Assembly (NCBI RefSeq): GCF_025399195.1
Contig: NW_026252109.1
Coordinates: forward strand, 124,001 to 188,000
Direction of reading: 5' to 3'
DNA length: 64,000 nt
Origin: Umbelopsis ramanniana AG
Lineage: Eukaryota > Mucoromycota > Umbelopsidomycetes > Umbelopsidales > Umbelopsidaceae
In this document: piece after piece, positions 1 to 9,977 of the stretch
Layout of the letters: each line of letters opens with the position of its first letter
Position numbering within the stretch: position 1 is the first letter of the stretch
Translations under genes and position numbers: made by a program
The notes under the pieces: model-generated
Databases searched by the model: none
What the model saw: only the letters and a program-made list of their open reading frames with translations
What the model was told of the DNA's origin: nothing

Positions 1-978
1 GTCTTCACCATGATAATGATCGTATACATCTTCTTCATCGCCAAGGTCATCAGGGTGTCGGCCATATTGTTGTGAAGTTTGCATGAGCGGTGGCATTTCA
101 CCTACAGTAGGTGGTCGCTCAGGTCTTTGTAGTTGGTCTGGGACTTGCTTTTGCTTTTCAATAGAACCAAGTAAGATGCTGCTAGATTCGTACCCCTGAG
201 TCATTTTCTTCCATTCTTCAACTTTTGGAATGGGAGTAGAGGGATTTTGCATGAGATCGGCTACATTGGTGATGGTCCTGCCAGTCACCGCATCGCGAAT
301 CTCCACAAAAGAAACTGGTATCAAGCCTGGTCCACCCAGGCGTCCGATTGGCTTGGCTACAAACCACTCGAGGTTGGATTGCGCAATGACAATGATAGGC
401 TCTCCGGCCTTCGCTTGGAGTTCATCTGCTCGTTCCGCTTGGAAATCAAATAAAACGATACCGTAGAGTGGTTGCATACGTTTAGCTGATGATTGGTCTA
501 GGCATGATAAAGGGAATGGGGTTAAAAAGGGGTCATGAATAGGAAACCTGATACATTAAAGCAATTACTCACTGCTGTCATGAATATCACCGAATCCAGA
601 GTCTTTTGAATGTGGATTGGTAGGAATGGAGTTATTGTCACTCAGGATACGCTCTGCCTTTTCAAGCACTTGAAAAAAGTTAACTGGAACCAGGCCCTTT
701 GAATTGGTTGCAGGGTTACAGGCTTCATACCATTGTCGATCGTTTTCCTTTCCAACAACATGGAAGAAATCGCCCTGTGAGAAAGAAAGTTCATGGGGAC
801 CTTTAGCCTTGTAATCGTAGAGAGCCTTGATCACCTTTTTGGGAGGAGCAATGCTAGGTGTATGTCTGGTTGGAAAGCTGACAGGAGTCGAGATTTTCTC
901 CTTGAGCACTGATCGCCGAGCACTCTGCAAGCTTTTAGGAGCTTTCGCCTTCTCTCTCGGTAGATTGGCCGTGGTCAT
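1..978 (-). CDS. BEM1: Bem1/Scd2-like SH3 polarity scaffold (3' part outside the window)
   Basis: Exons are complement(<1..485, 573..978). The intron 572-486 has a GTGAGT donor and a CAG acceptor, and the join keeps frame. The visible 297 codons hold two SH3 domains. SH3-1 lies near residues 49-108 (ALYDYKAKGPHELSFSQGD). SH3-2 begins just after the intron (LYGIVLFDFQADRAEEL). Two SH3 domains with this spacing are typical of Bem1/Scd2, which link Cdc42, its GEF and PAK kinase at sites of polarised growth. The PX and PB1 domains expected downstream would lie beyond the left edge, so the identity rests on the SH3 pair. I chose the ATG at 978 because SH3-proximal coding begins there. An upstream in-frame extension to 1056 reads like 5' leader. 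It could instead be another dual-SH3 adaptor such as an NCF2-type protein, but Bem1 fits best. Confidence 0.8.
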
Positions 979-1330
979 GGAACAAGACAAGAAAGAGATG
1001 ATTGTTAATTTTTTCTTGTTCGGGCTCAAAAAAAATGGTCGGTTGCGGGGGCCCATTTCGTTTCGCGCGGGCTCCCAAAAAATTGATTGGGTTTAGAAAC
1101 TGTATTGAAACAGGGAAAGGAGAACTCTTTGGGAATTTTTTAACATAGCAGATGGCCATTAGTGAACGTCTCATTTTAATGCGCAGGGAAGATGCTGTTA
1201 TGATATGATTTACGTCTATTATTATTTTTTAAAAAACAAGAAAGAAAAAAAGACAGACTCTTTGATTGCCAGTGTGCGAAGCTGCCGCCTTGCATTAAAA
1301 TAGTTAAACGGATAGAACCTGACAATCAGC
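979..1330. other. Intergenic, Bem1 promoter side and THP3-like 3' end
   Basis: About 350 bases lie between the Bem1-like start and the stop of the next minus-strand gene. The stretch is A/T-rich with short homopolymers. I see no conserved element or gene in it. Confidence 0.5.
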
Positions 1331-4086
1331 TTAGACCGTGGCCGAGCGATTGATATCCACCTTTGCAAACTGTTTGGCAAGATCATTCAAACCTGGTAGG
1401 GCATTTCGGGCATCGAGGTTTTGGTCATCTAATGTCCCACTGATCTTCAATTTCTCCAAAAACTTGTGTAAATCTTGAGTGGTTTCGAATGCAAGCTCTT
1501 TACGTATAAATTCAATGTCGATCGATGGTCGGTAACTAATTAAATAATGATGTCAGTACAACCCTAAAACGACCGTTCATGCATAGAAAGAAATGATTAT
1601 CTTACGCTTTGCACATGGTACGTAAGGCATATATCCGTTCCCGTTCAATAAATTGATGAATCAAGTAATTGCCCATGTTGGGAGTTTCCTTGTAAAGTAG
1701 AAAAAAACGATGATAGTTTGATGTTGCAAGAGACGACCGAACCTGTAGTGCGTGTTGAACCGCTTTATCATTTGCATGTGTTCCTTTTATCTCAGCCATG
1801 ATGGCGTTTAAAGCTTTGAATGATGGTTAATTTGCAGGAAATTGACCACGGAAGAAGATTCAGCAATGAAACCGCTTACCTGATCGATTTTGCGTATGAA
1901 GCATATAAAGAATTCGATAGGCCAAAAACTCCATCGTCTCGCCCGCAATTCCTTTGGAATACAGGTCTTTCAGTTGCGTCTGGCACTGATTATACTCACC
2001 AAGGTCACCCTATTCACCACAAAAAGAAGAAGAAGAAAAAAAAAAACGTGGTTACCAATTGAACATCCTATCCCATCAATGTTTGCAGTCTCCTGCATGT
2101 GACTTACCATTTCCAGAGCAATTCGCGCATGAGTTTCGTAAACATGAACTGTGAAATCATTCTGAATTCGTTGGACCTGTTGAACAGCAAAAATACATTA
2201 GATGAAAGACGTACAAAGCAGTCATCGCTGCACAACATACCGTCAAGTCTTGTCGCATCGATTTGAACTGATCGCACATATAGGTATAGTTATGCTCTTT
2301 CTCCCACTTTTGTTTTATGAGCTCTAACGTCTTTCTTAGTACTGGTAATGGTCTTACACTGGCTGGATCGGGAGCCTGCATATAGAGATAGGAGATGCCG
2401 TTAGTGCTGAATGTAAATATAACGATAACAAGCCATACATCAACTATTCGTAACATACCGATGTTAATCGAAGATATTGTTTTTCAAGCTGAGAACTAGT
2501 TCCCACAATGGTATATTCATCCCAATCCATAACGTCCTAAAGTGAAATGGTCAGCAACAGAGACTATCGAAGCAGAATTGAAAATGGTGCTATTGTCACT
2601 TACCGGGTTCGGTGTCGCTGGCGTTGCAGGACTTGGTGCTGGCGATCGCTTTACATTGTTAGTATTTTTAAACCGTTGCAGTCGTGCTTCTCTTCTCCTC
2701 ATCTCGTCTGCTGAAGGTGTTGACAAATTGGAAGAAACTGAGGCAATGTGTTTAATACGATTGGATATTGGGTGCCTAGTTTCAAAAATATAAGGTCAAG
2801 TTAGGTGATGCTAATAGCATTTGCTTTTCCTATAAAACGGCATCTCACCCTTTCTCTCCTGAGCGTTTCACTCGTTTTTTGCGTGATTCACAAGCGCTGT
2901 AGATTTAAAAAAATTTCAACATCGTGAAATTTTAGTGCCACAAACTATTTAAAATATAACAGGTTCAGCGATGTCACTTACGATGGCAAATCCATTTCAG
3001 TCCAATCCACCGTGTGCAAAGTACCTCGTCTCGTAGCATCTTTGATGAGTTCTGTGAGTTGTGTCTGTAGTGCATCTTCCTTACCCTTTGGACAACACTC
3101 AAACGCATCTGTAACATAATCCCTATTGAAAATAATAGTCCCAGATAAGTCATATGTTACCAAACGCCATACATTAATATGTAGAAATTTACTTGAATGA
3201 TTCCGGCCAGTTGTCAGATGATAACGATGCGTTCGCATCATTTGCTGATGCCGTAGGCGGCTGTGCTGGAGTTGGTACTGGCTTCACCGCTTGCTTTGCT
3301 TGCTCCGATTTCTTGGTCATCAGCATCATTTTTGGCTTGGCAGCGGGAGTAACACCTGCAGCTTAAAATTTACGATGAGTCTACTGTTGTATAGACAAAG
3401 TTTCAAGCAAGAACACTCACCAGTTCCATTTGGAGCTTTATACTGCTGTGCTTTCTGCCGCCAAGGTGCTGACGATATGGATGCATCATTGACAGCCGTA
3501 TGGGAACTAGCCTGTGGTGGTGCAGTATGGTTTGGACTATCAAAAAACCGAAAGCAAATGTAGAAACCGGTGAGTTATGAAATCATATCTCAAAAGATTA
3601 CATTGACATCTGACTTACGGTTGTGGTGTAGAGGAAGATGAATAATATTGATTATAAGAAGCGTTAGCATTTGTCTGATTATTAGCAGCGGGAGGATATT
3701 GAGAATATTGCTGCTGAGGTTGTGAATGACCCTGTGGATATTGCTGGTAGTTATATGAGCCATACTGTTGCTGCTGATACCATTGTGCGTACGGATCGGC
3801 AGTAGTTGCATTAGTCGCTGATGCAGACGCGGTAGTTGTCGCTGCTGCAGTTTGTGGATATTGCTGATAGTAAGCATCGTAACTCGCTTGATCGCCAGAC
3901 GATGGGTATCCGTACTGCTGATAGTAAGCAGCATAAGCTGGGTCTTGAGCATAGTAAGCGTCCCATTGTTGTTGAAGAGTCCTACACACATTATACAAAT
4001 TAGTACGGAATTAATGGCAATAAACGCTGTAAGATGGATTCTTACCACGCTTCTGTTTGAGCAGCTCCGTTCTCCGGGGTAGTCAT
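1331..4086 (-). CDS. THP3: SAC3/GANP-family protein, Thp3/LENG8 type
   Basis: Thirteen exons: complement(1331..1535, 1606..1813, 1880..2009, 2108..2176, 2241..2375, 2459..2536, 2604..2775, 2849..2896, 2982..3122, 3193..3355, 3421..3536, 3619..3981, 4046..4086), giving 622 aa. The N-terminal third is Tyr/Gln/Ala-rich and prion-like. A basic linker (SRKKRVKR) follows, then the SAC3/GANP helical domain. Recognisable blocks include [39 protein letters not shown] and [20 protein letters not shown]. Family members (yeast Thp3, human LENG8) act with Csn12 or as SAC3-like proteins in transcription elongation, mRNA splicing and nuclear retention. All thirteen exons join in phase. The start is the first ATG, in a 41-nt exon. 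Family assignment is firm; one-to-one orthology with Thp3 is inferred. Confidence 0.85.
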
Positions 4087-4302
4087 TAGATCTATTATCA
4101 GAGATTTAAAGGTGCAATGCTGAAATGGCAAAGTACTTTCAGGAATTAAAAAAAAAAATGAATGTGGGGAGGCTCTCTGACTGGGCGAGCTGGTTTGCCT
4201 GACCAATCACGTTCCCAAAACATTTCGCTTCTTAAGGCTTGTACGGATGCATTTGGGCTTTTTACTTTTATTTCAAATTCTAATACAGTAAATTCAATTA
4301 CG

Positions 4303-5316
4303 CTAACGGTAAGGGTGATCGGCTTGCAAGTTTCTAGAAAGAAAGAAAGGGTAAATATCATCGAAAGCTTTCTTGGTGAATATATCCAATCCAAACATAC
4401 CGTGCAATTTCGACTTCCCACTTGTCACCGTTGGCTAACAACTTTTCCTTGTTATACAACAATTCCTCGTGAGTCTCAGTAACAAATTCGTAGTTGGGAC
4501 CCTCAACAATAGCATCAACTGGGCAAGCTTCCTGGCAGAAACCGCAGTAACTAAAAAAAAAAAGAGTGAAAGCATCAGTGAATGTGTTCCAATCAACACT
4601 GTGTCGAATAATATATGTGCGTCATCATAATCATTCAGCGAGCTAAATACTTACATGCACTTGGTCATGTCAATATCATAACGGGTGGTGCGACGAGATC
4701 CATCTTCACGAGGCTCAGCTTCGATAGTGATGGCTTGAGCAGGGCAAATGGCTTCGCAAAGCTTACAAGCAATGCAACGTTCTTCACCAGTGGCATAACG
4801 GCGAAGAGCGTGCTCTCCACGGAAACGAGGGGACAAAGCACCCTTCTCGTATGGGTAATAGATAGTGTATGGTGGACGGAAGAATTGCTCAAGAACAATC
4901 CACATACCACGCATCAACTCAGTAAGCAAAAGCCACTGGGAAGCCTTGTCAATGGCAGAGGGGCCCTTGCTGTAGTCAACTTGCTGGTTGTTGTCTGAAG
5001 CTGGTGCGGCGTGTGAGCGGATGGAAGTTGTGCTGAATCGAGCAGCCTTGATACCAAGTGGTACCATTGCGCTTCTGAAGGCGATGGAAGCTGAAAACAA
5101 TAAACCATGGAGTTAGTATTTGTTGAATGGAACACTTGAATTATTGCTTTAGGAAAGGAAGTAATGGACTAGCATGTTCAGGTGTTGCAGCTGTATGCAC
5201 AGATAATAAAGCTTCATTAACAAGTACACTGATGACAAGAGATGATTCTTACCCATAGGAGAGATTCTTCTTGGCTGGGCAAGAGCCATGGTCCTTGTCA
5301 ACTTGAGGAAGTTCAT
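4303..5316 (-). CDS. NDUFS8: NADH:ubiquinone oxidoreductase 23-kDa subunit (TYKY/NDUFS8)
   Basis: Exons complement(4303..4333, 4401..4550, 4655..5090, 5253..5316) encode 226 aa. The first ~50 residues are basic, Ser/Arg-rich and free of acids, as in a mitochondrial presequence. The mature part carries two 4Fe-4S ferredoxin motifs: [12 protein letters not shown] and, across the third exon join, [12 protein letters not shown]. The tail ends in a short exon encoding NLQADHPYR-stop, as in this family. The protein is the peripheral-arm subunit of complex I that holds clusters N6a and N6b on the electron path to ubiquinone. Length matches orthologues (210-230 aa). Its presence shows the organism has a proton-pumping complex I, unlike budding yeasts such as Saccharomyces. 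A palindromic CRE lies about 170 bp upstream. Confidence 0.96.
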
Positions 5317-5488
5317 TTTGAGCAAGAGAGTGGGGAGTTTGATCTGACGAACTGGCGCAGTAATAACACTTGTAGATGCAGTCGGATCAAATGCGTTTTA
5401 TCCTTTGCAGGCTCTGTTTAAAGATTGACACAAGGGCGCGCTCACAAAAAGCTTGCTTCGAAAAACATGGTTAACAAGCTGGTAAGTG

Positions 5489-5496
5489 TGACGTCA
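5489..5496. promoter_or_regulatory. Palindromic CRE (TGACGTCA) upstream of NDUFS8
   Basis: A perfect 8-bp TGACGTCA lies 173 bp upstream of the NDUFS8 start codon. CREB/ATF-type bZIP proteins bind this sequence. One such bZIP is encoded at 49027-50034. Function is inferred from position and sequence only. Confidence 0.45.
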
Positions 5497-7740
5497 GCAA
5501 AATTGCAGCGCTGAAATTGAATTAATTCCGAAAAAGGCTGACGTAGCAAGGTCTTTCCTGATGCAAACAGTAAGCGGTACGGCAAAGGTCTTATATCAGC
5601 ACTGCTAGAGTACCTTTTGCCAATGAACAAAGCGAAAAAGCAAAAGAAAAAAGCAAAAGAAATTAATATAATATGATTTTTGTTCAGTTTGTCATATGTA
5701 CGGCCCGTTCTAATAAATCAAATTATCGTTGATACATTCTATCATGTAAATTTTGCTCTGTCGAGTATTCAATCTCGTCTCTTTCCCAGTATACTTCGTT
5801 TATTAAAGTGTATACTAGCAATGAGTTGTTAACAATAGCTTAAATTTTGCTTATGTGAAGAAAAAATATAGGCATGAATTTTCCATCCGGATATATCATA
5901 ATAATTATGACTTGGTTGTAGACATGATTTCTGTAGAACACTGGTCGAGTTCAGCGGGTTTTCGTTTCTTATCACGATTTTCCAATACCCTCGCCACCGG
6001 TATGGCCTAACAGAGTCAGCTACTACAGTAATTCTTTCCCCAATTCCAATTGAACACATAAGTCAACGAGAGCGGCAAGTTATGAGTACCTAAAGCCAAA
6101 CAAAGGATGACTCGGTTTAGCCCAGTTGCTAATGGCAAGTTGGTCAAAAGCTATTCAAGTTCATTCCATCTCATTCCTGCTGGATATTCACGCAGGCACT
6201 CTCGGATGGAGAATGAGTTCCTTTGAAAGACGCTATCCTAAGATAACCAGTGTAAATTTCACCCCCTTCCAAACTTTATGAGATCCACAATTGGTTCACC
6301 AAAGACCAGGCACTCAAAAACCTTAGCCTTTGCAAATGATACTATACGTCCACAGCTTTATTTGACTGTCAAAAGTATTCATTCCGTAGTGCGCAAAGCC
6401 TAAAAATACAATTTTTTATCACATGCCCTGACCTAATACTCTCTCTTACTTACAGTTCCTTCAAAAACTGCTGCAACCAACGAAAATGCTCACTCGAAGA
6501 ATTTGCCTATCTGATATTTCACGAAGTGATCGAGCAAGTCTTGGCTTCAGCATCGTGAGTTTTGCTAATCAAACGTTCAAATATCCGAAAAGAGCGTTGC
6601 AAGCCTGCTGGAAATCGAACAAAAAGTTACATTGCCCCTATTTACTAGCGTCACTTCAAGATGGAAATTCCAACAAGTAACAAAGTTGATGAAAAAGAAA
6701 TTTTTCGCTTGATGAATGTCAAAAGTCTTTCTTACACATCCTAATGAAAGGGTAATTCTTTCGCTGCCATTGGAATGACGACTGCTTTCAGTTTCGGCTA
6801 CTTCCTTTCGATTATTGGTTGCCCTAGACTTTTCCATCGGGATACCAAAAAGTGTGTTTTCGAGGGTTGACGGCAGGATTTAAGCAAATTCGCTCATCTG
6901 GACAACTGAATGACGGTAACGAAAGTCAGGAGTTGAAGAAATGATTAGCGTCAGTGCCTCTAATGGCTAGTGTTAGAGCTTATATAGCATATACAGATGC
7001 TAGCTGGGATTGACAACATCAAGAAAACTGCAAACTACTTTCGATCATACGCTGAAGCTGCCTCTGAAGACGCATGTTCTGTTGTCACTAGACTCTCTAA
7101 TATTGTAGATAATTTTCTATTTAACAGAAAACAATCAACGCATAGCGAACGAGTGGATGATATACCATACGTGGTCTCTAATTTACACAGCTTAAAGGTT
7201 TTTAGCATCTGCAAACTTAGTCATATAAGATGAATGCTCACATCATCTCTATCTTACTCTTAGAAAGACCTTCTTCCTGAAGCAATAAATGATGCATCGA
7301 TATCGAGCTTGCTATTATACTGATGTCTTCTAAAATCTTTTTCTTTATTCCATTTATCCTCATCGGCAACAAGATGTGAAGAAAATTAAGAGATAGGGCT
7401 TTAATTATGAATAAAGAATGAAACATAAGTAAAAAAGATTGAAGGAGTTCTCTTCAGTGACACTAGGTTTTCTCCGGACTACTTTAGACTTGAGACCTTT
7501 CATTCTCGTACAGGTTTGTTTTTGGAAGTGAGGTAAAGACTTAGAGTCTTTACTATTGACGCTGACGGTTTGTTTTTGGATCCTTATAGATTGGAGTTAG
7601 AGACCATAAATTGTTTCTTCAGATTTGCGAACTGAGTTTTAGAGTTGGCCTTTTGACAGCAAACCAATGATGTGGAGATATGGATTATATGTAGTATTAC
7701 TTTAATAGATTTAGCGAAGTCTTGTTTTGGACATTTTTCG
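5497..7740. other. Long gene-poor stretch
   Basis: About 2.2 kb without a coding region I can support. It has only short open frames (under 90 codons), no splice-linked exon series and no similarity I recognise. The proximal part is probably the NDUFS8 promoter. A 78-codon frame at 6997-7233 begins with an ATG but shows no domain, and I do not call it a gene. Confidence 0.5.
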
Positions 7741-8875
7741 ACGCGCTTGCCCTGCAAAGCATGGTTACGTTATAACCTTCCACTATCGAATCACTGTAAT
7801 AATAATAAATGCTTACCAAGGCACAAGAAGGCAGCCAAGTTTATGTGCATCAATTTTGCCAAGCTTGAAAGATGTGTTAGAAGATTGTAGTACTAATAGT
7901 GCACTACTTGAATTTTATATTTGTGGGCTCTTGGCTCTTGCACTTGCCCTAAAAGACACTAGTATGTTAGTATATTCCCCTCACTCAATGATTATCTTAA
8001 GTATAGTACTTACCAAGGTGCAAGAAGGCAGCTGAGTTTATACGCATTGGTGCGCCAAGCTTGAAAGTTGAGCTTGAAGAGAGTAGTGCTTAGAATTCAC
8101 TACATGAATTTGATATTTGTTGGCTTTTGCTTCTTGTGCTTGCCCTAGAAGACACCAGTATGTTAGTATATTACTCTTTCTCAATGAATGTCTTGAGTAT
8201 AGTACTTACCAAGGTGCAAGAAGACAGCCGAGTTTATATGCCTCGGCACTACCAAGCTTGAAGGATGTGTTTGAAGAGTGAGTGCTAATAGTACACTACT
8301 TGGATCTGATATTTGTTGGCTTTTTCTTCTTGCACTTAGAAGGCAGAAATATGTTAGAGTCTTTCCATTTCTCAATGGTGATTTTCGAGAGTAATGCTTA
8401 CCAAGGTGCAAGAAGGCAGCCAAATTCATATTCATCGACGGTTCCAAGCCTGAAAGATGCGCTAGAAAACAGTGTAGTGTTGATAATGCACCACTTGAAT
8501 TTGATGTTTGTTGACCCTTGCTTCTTGTATTTCCTTTAGAAGACACCTATATGTCAGCATATTCTTCTCTCTCAATGGGTATCTAAAGTATAAGGCTTAC
8601 CAAGGTACAAGAGAACAGCCGAGTTTATATGCATTCATGCGCCAGGCTAGAGAGATGAGCTTGAAGAGAGTAGTGCTTATAACTCACTACTTATATTTGA
8701 TGTTTCTTGGCTCTGGCTTCTTGTACTTTCCCTAAAAGACACAAATATGTTAGTATATTACTCTTTCTAAATGGATGTCTTAAGTGTAGTCCTTACCAAG
8801 GTGCAAGAAGACAGCCAAAATTATATGCATCGACGTTGCCAAGCTTGAAAGATGCGCTTGAAGAGCCAACCGATA
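7741..8875 (-). repeat. Six-copy ~196-bp tandem repeat, each unit one exon plus one intron
   Basis: Plus-strand starts of the shared CTTACCAAG block are at 7812, 8009, 8205, 8397, 8596 and 8792, giving periods of 197, 196, 192, 199 and 196 bp. Read on the minus strand, every unit has a CTTG|GTAAG donor. A branch-like CTAAC or CTGAC follows in most copies, then a T-rich tract and an AG acceptor. The implied introns are 8796-8732, 8600-8534, 8401-8335, 8209-8146, 8013-7949 and 7816-7752 (64-67 nt each). The exons between them are 125-132 nt. Only the exon at 8533-8402 (132 nt) stays open in the phase the flanking introns require. Other copies carry stops or lengths not divisible by three. The array is therefore either a decayed repeat-protein gene or a spliced non-coding transcript. 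Confidence 0.8.
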
Positions 8876-9977
8876 ATTGGCACGGCAGTCAGGCTCAGTG
8901 AGGTTAAGACTACGTTAAAGAGGTAGGTCAGATAGGTGTAGTAGAAAATAATGTCAGTCAAGCATTTGATTATATGTTACCTGAAGACTCATACAATGGA
9001 TGTATGCTTCCAAAGGAAGAGAAAGAAAAAAAAGCAACCTGGGAACAGATTGATTATTTAGTGGTTGATGTCAAAAAGGAGGGAAATGTGACTGATAAAA
9101 TACTGACCATTTCTATCTTCCACCTTCATTTGCTGCATACAGACTCTGGTATGCAGCATCCAAGGGCCGTCCCTTCTCCAACGGCGCCGGCTTTCTCCAA
9201 AGATTGTTGGAGAGGAAACCTCATGTCCCAACCCACCCAGCCTATGACATGAGGTCTGCGGGCCAAATTGGCCCAAGAGCACAGTCGGCAAAGTGCCGAA
9301 GAGGAGCTGCGAAGTTCAGAGCGGTTAGTATGGGTATACATATTGCAAAAACTACTTCTCATTTGCGACGTAAAATTGTACATACCTCTTATCCCGAAGG
9401 ACAATGATAGGACCCAACAAGACAGCGTTTTTTGGGGCATAAACGAAAGCCCAGAGAACAGAAACACAGAAGAGAACAGAGGCACTGGATTTTTTTTTGT
9501 TTTCTCTTTTTTTAAAATCTGAAAAATTGTTGATTAGAGTAAGTGCACTGAATTAGGGATGCAAGACGTTATCATAGAGGCTAATATCGACTTACTTTTT
9601 TTTTTTATAGGATTTTGTACTTTTTTTTTTTCTACATGATGAAGAAGGTCAGTCAGTATGTTAATGCAATAGAATACCATATTGAAGAAACACATGCACA
9701 GAGATAGAAATATCTATACTTACTTTTTTCAAATTTTCTACTTTTTTTTTTTGTTGCTATGATATGAAACAAGAGAGCGGTTAATGGATGGACATTTGTT
9801 ATTGCTTTCGGGCCGAATTCCACTTACTTTACAACGCTATCTTGTTGGGGACAAGAAACAAGCTACTGAGAGCTTCTGCGGGAGCGACCCTAATGACAGA
9901 GAGAATATAAAAAATGGTGAGTTAAATCATATAGACATTTGGTTTAAAACGTTGCTATATACTTACAGCGCCCCCGC
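8876..9977 (-). other. Candidate intron-rich transcript tail downstream of the Ser/Arg repeat gene
   Basis: Consecutive consensus introns on the minus strand are 9966-9890, 9827-9757, 9723-9632, 9595-9519 and 9385-9307. Each has a GTAAGT or GTATGT donor and a TAG or CAG acceptor. The last also has a perfect TACTAAC branch site. Two exons are A-rich micro-exons (9756-9724 and 9631-9596, 33 and 36 nt). The exon at 9518-9386 joined to the one from 9306 gives an open frame with a hydrophobic segment and a stop near 9126, but I found no frame open through the whole series. This may be a long 3' UTR with introns, a separate small gene, or a degraded gene leading into the tandem array. Confidence 0.5.

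Noticed and set aside
6997-7233. 78-codon ORF in the gene-poor stretch
   Set aside because: Starts with ATG but has no domain, splice partner or promoter feature. Within the range expected by chance.
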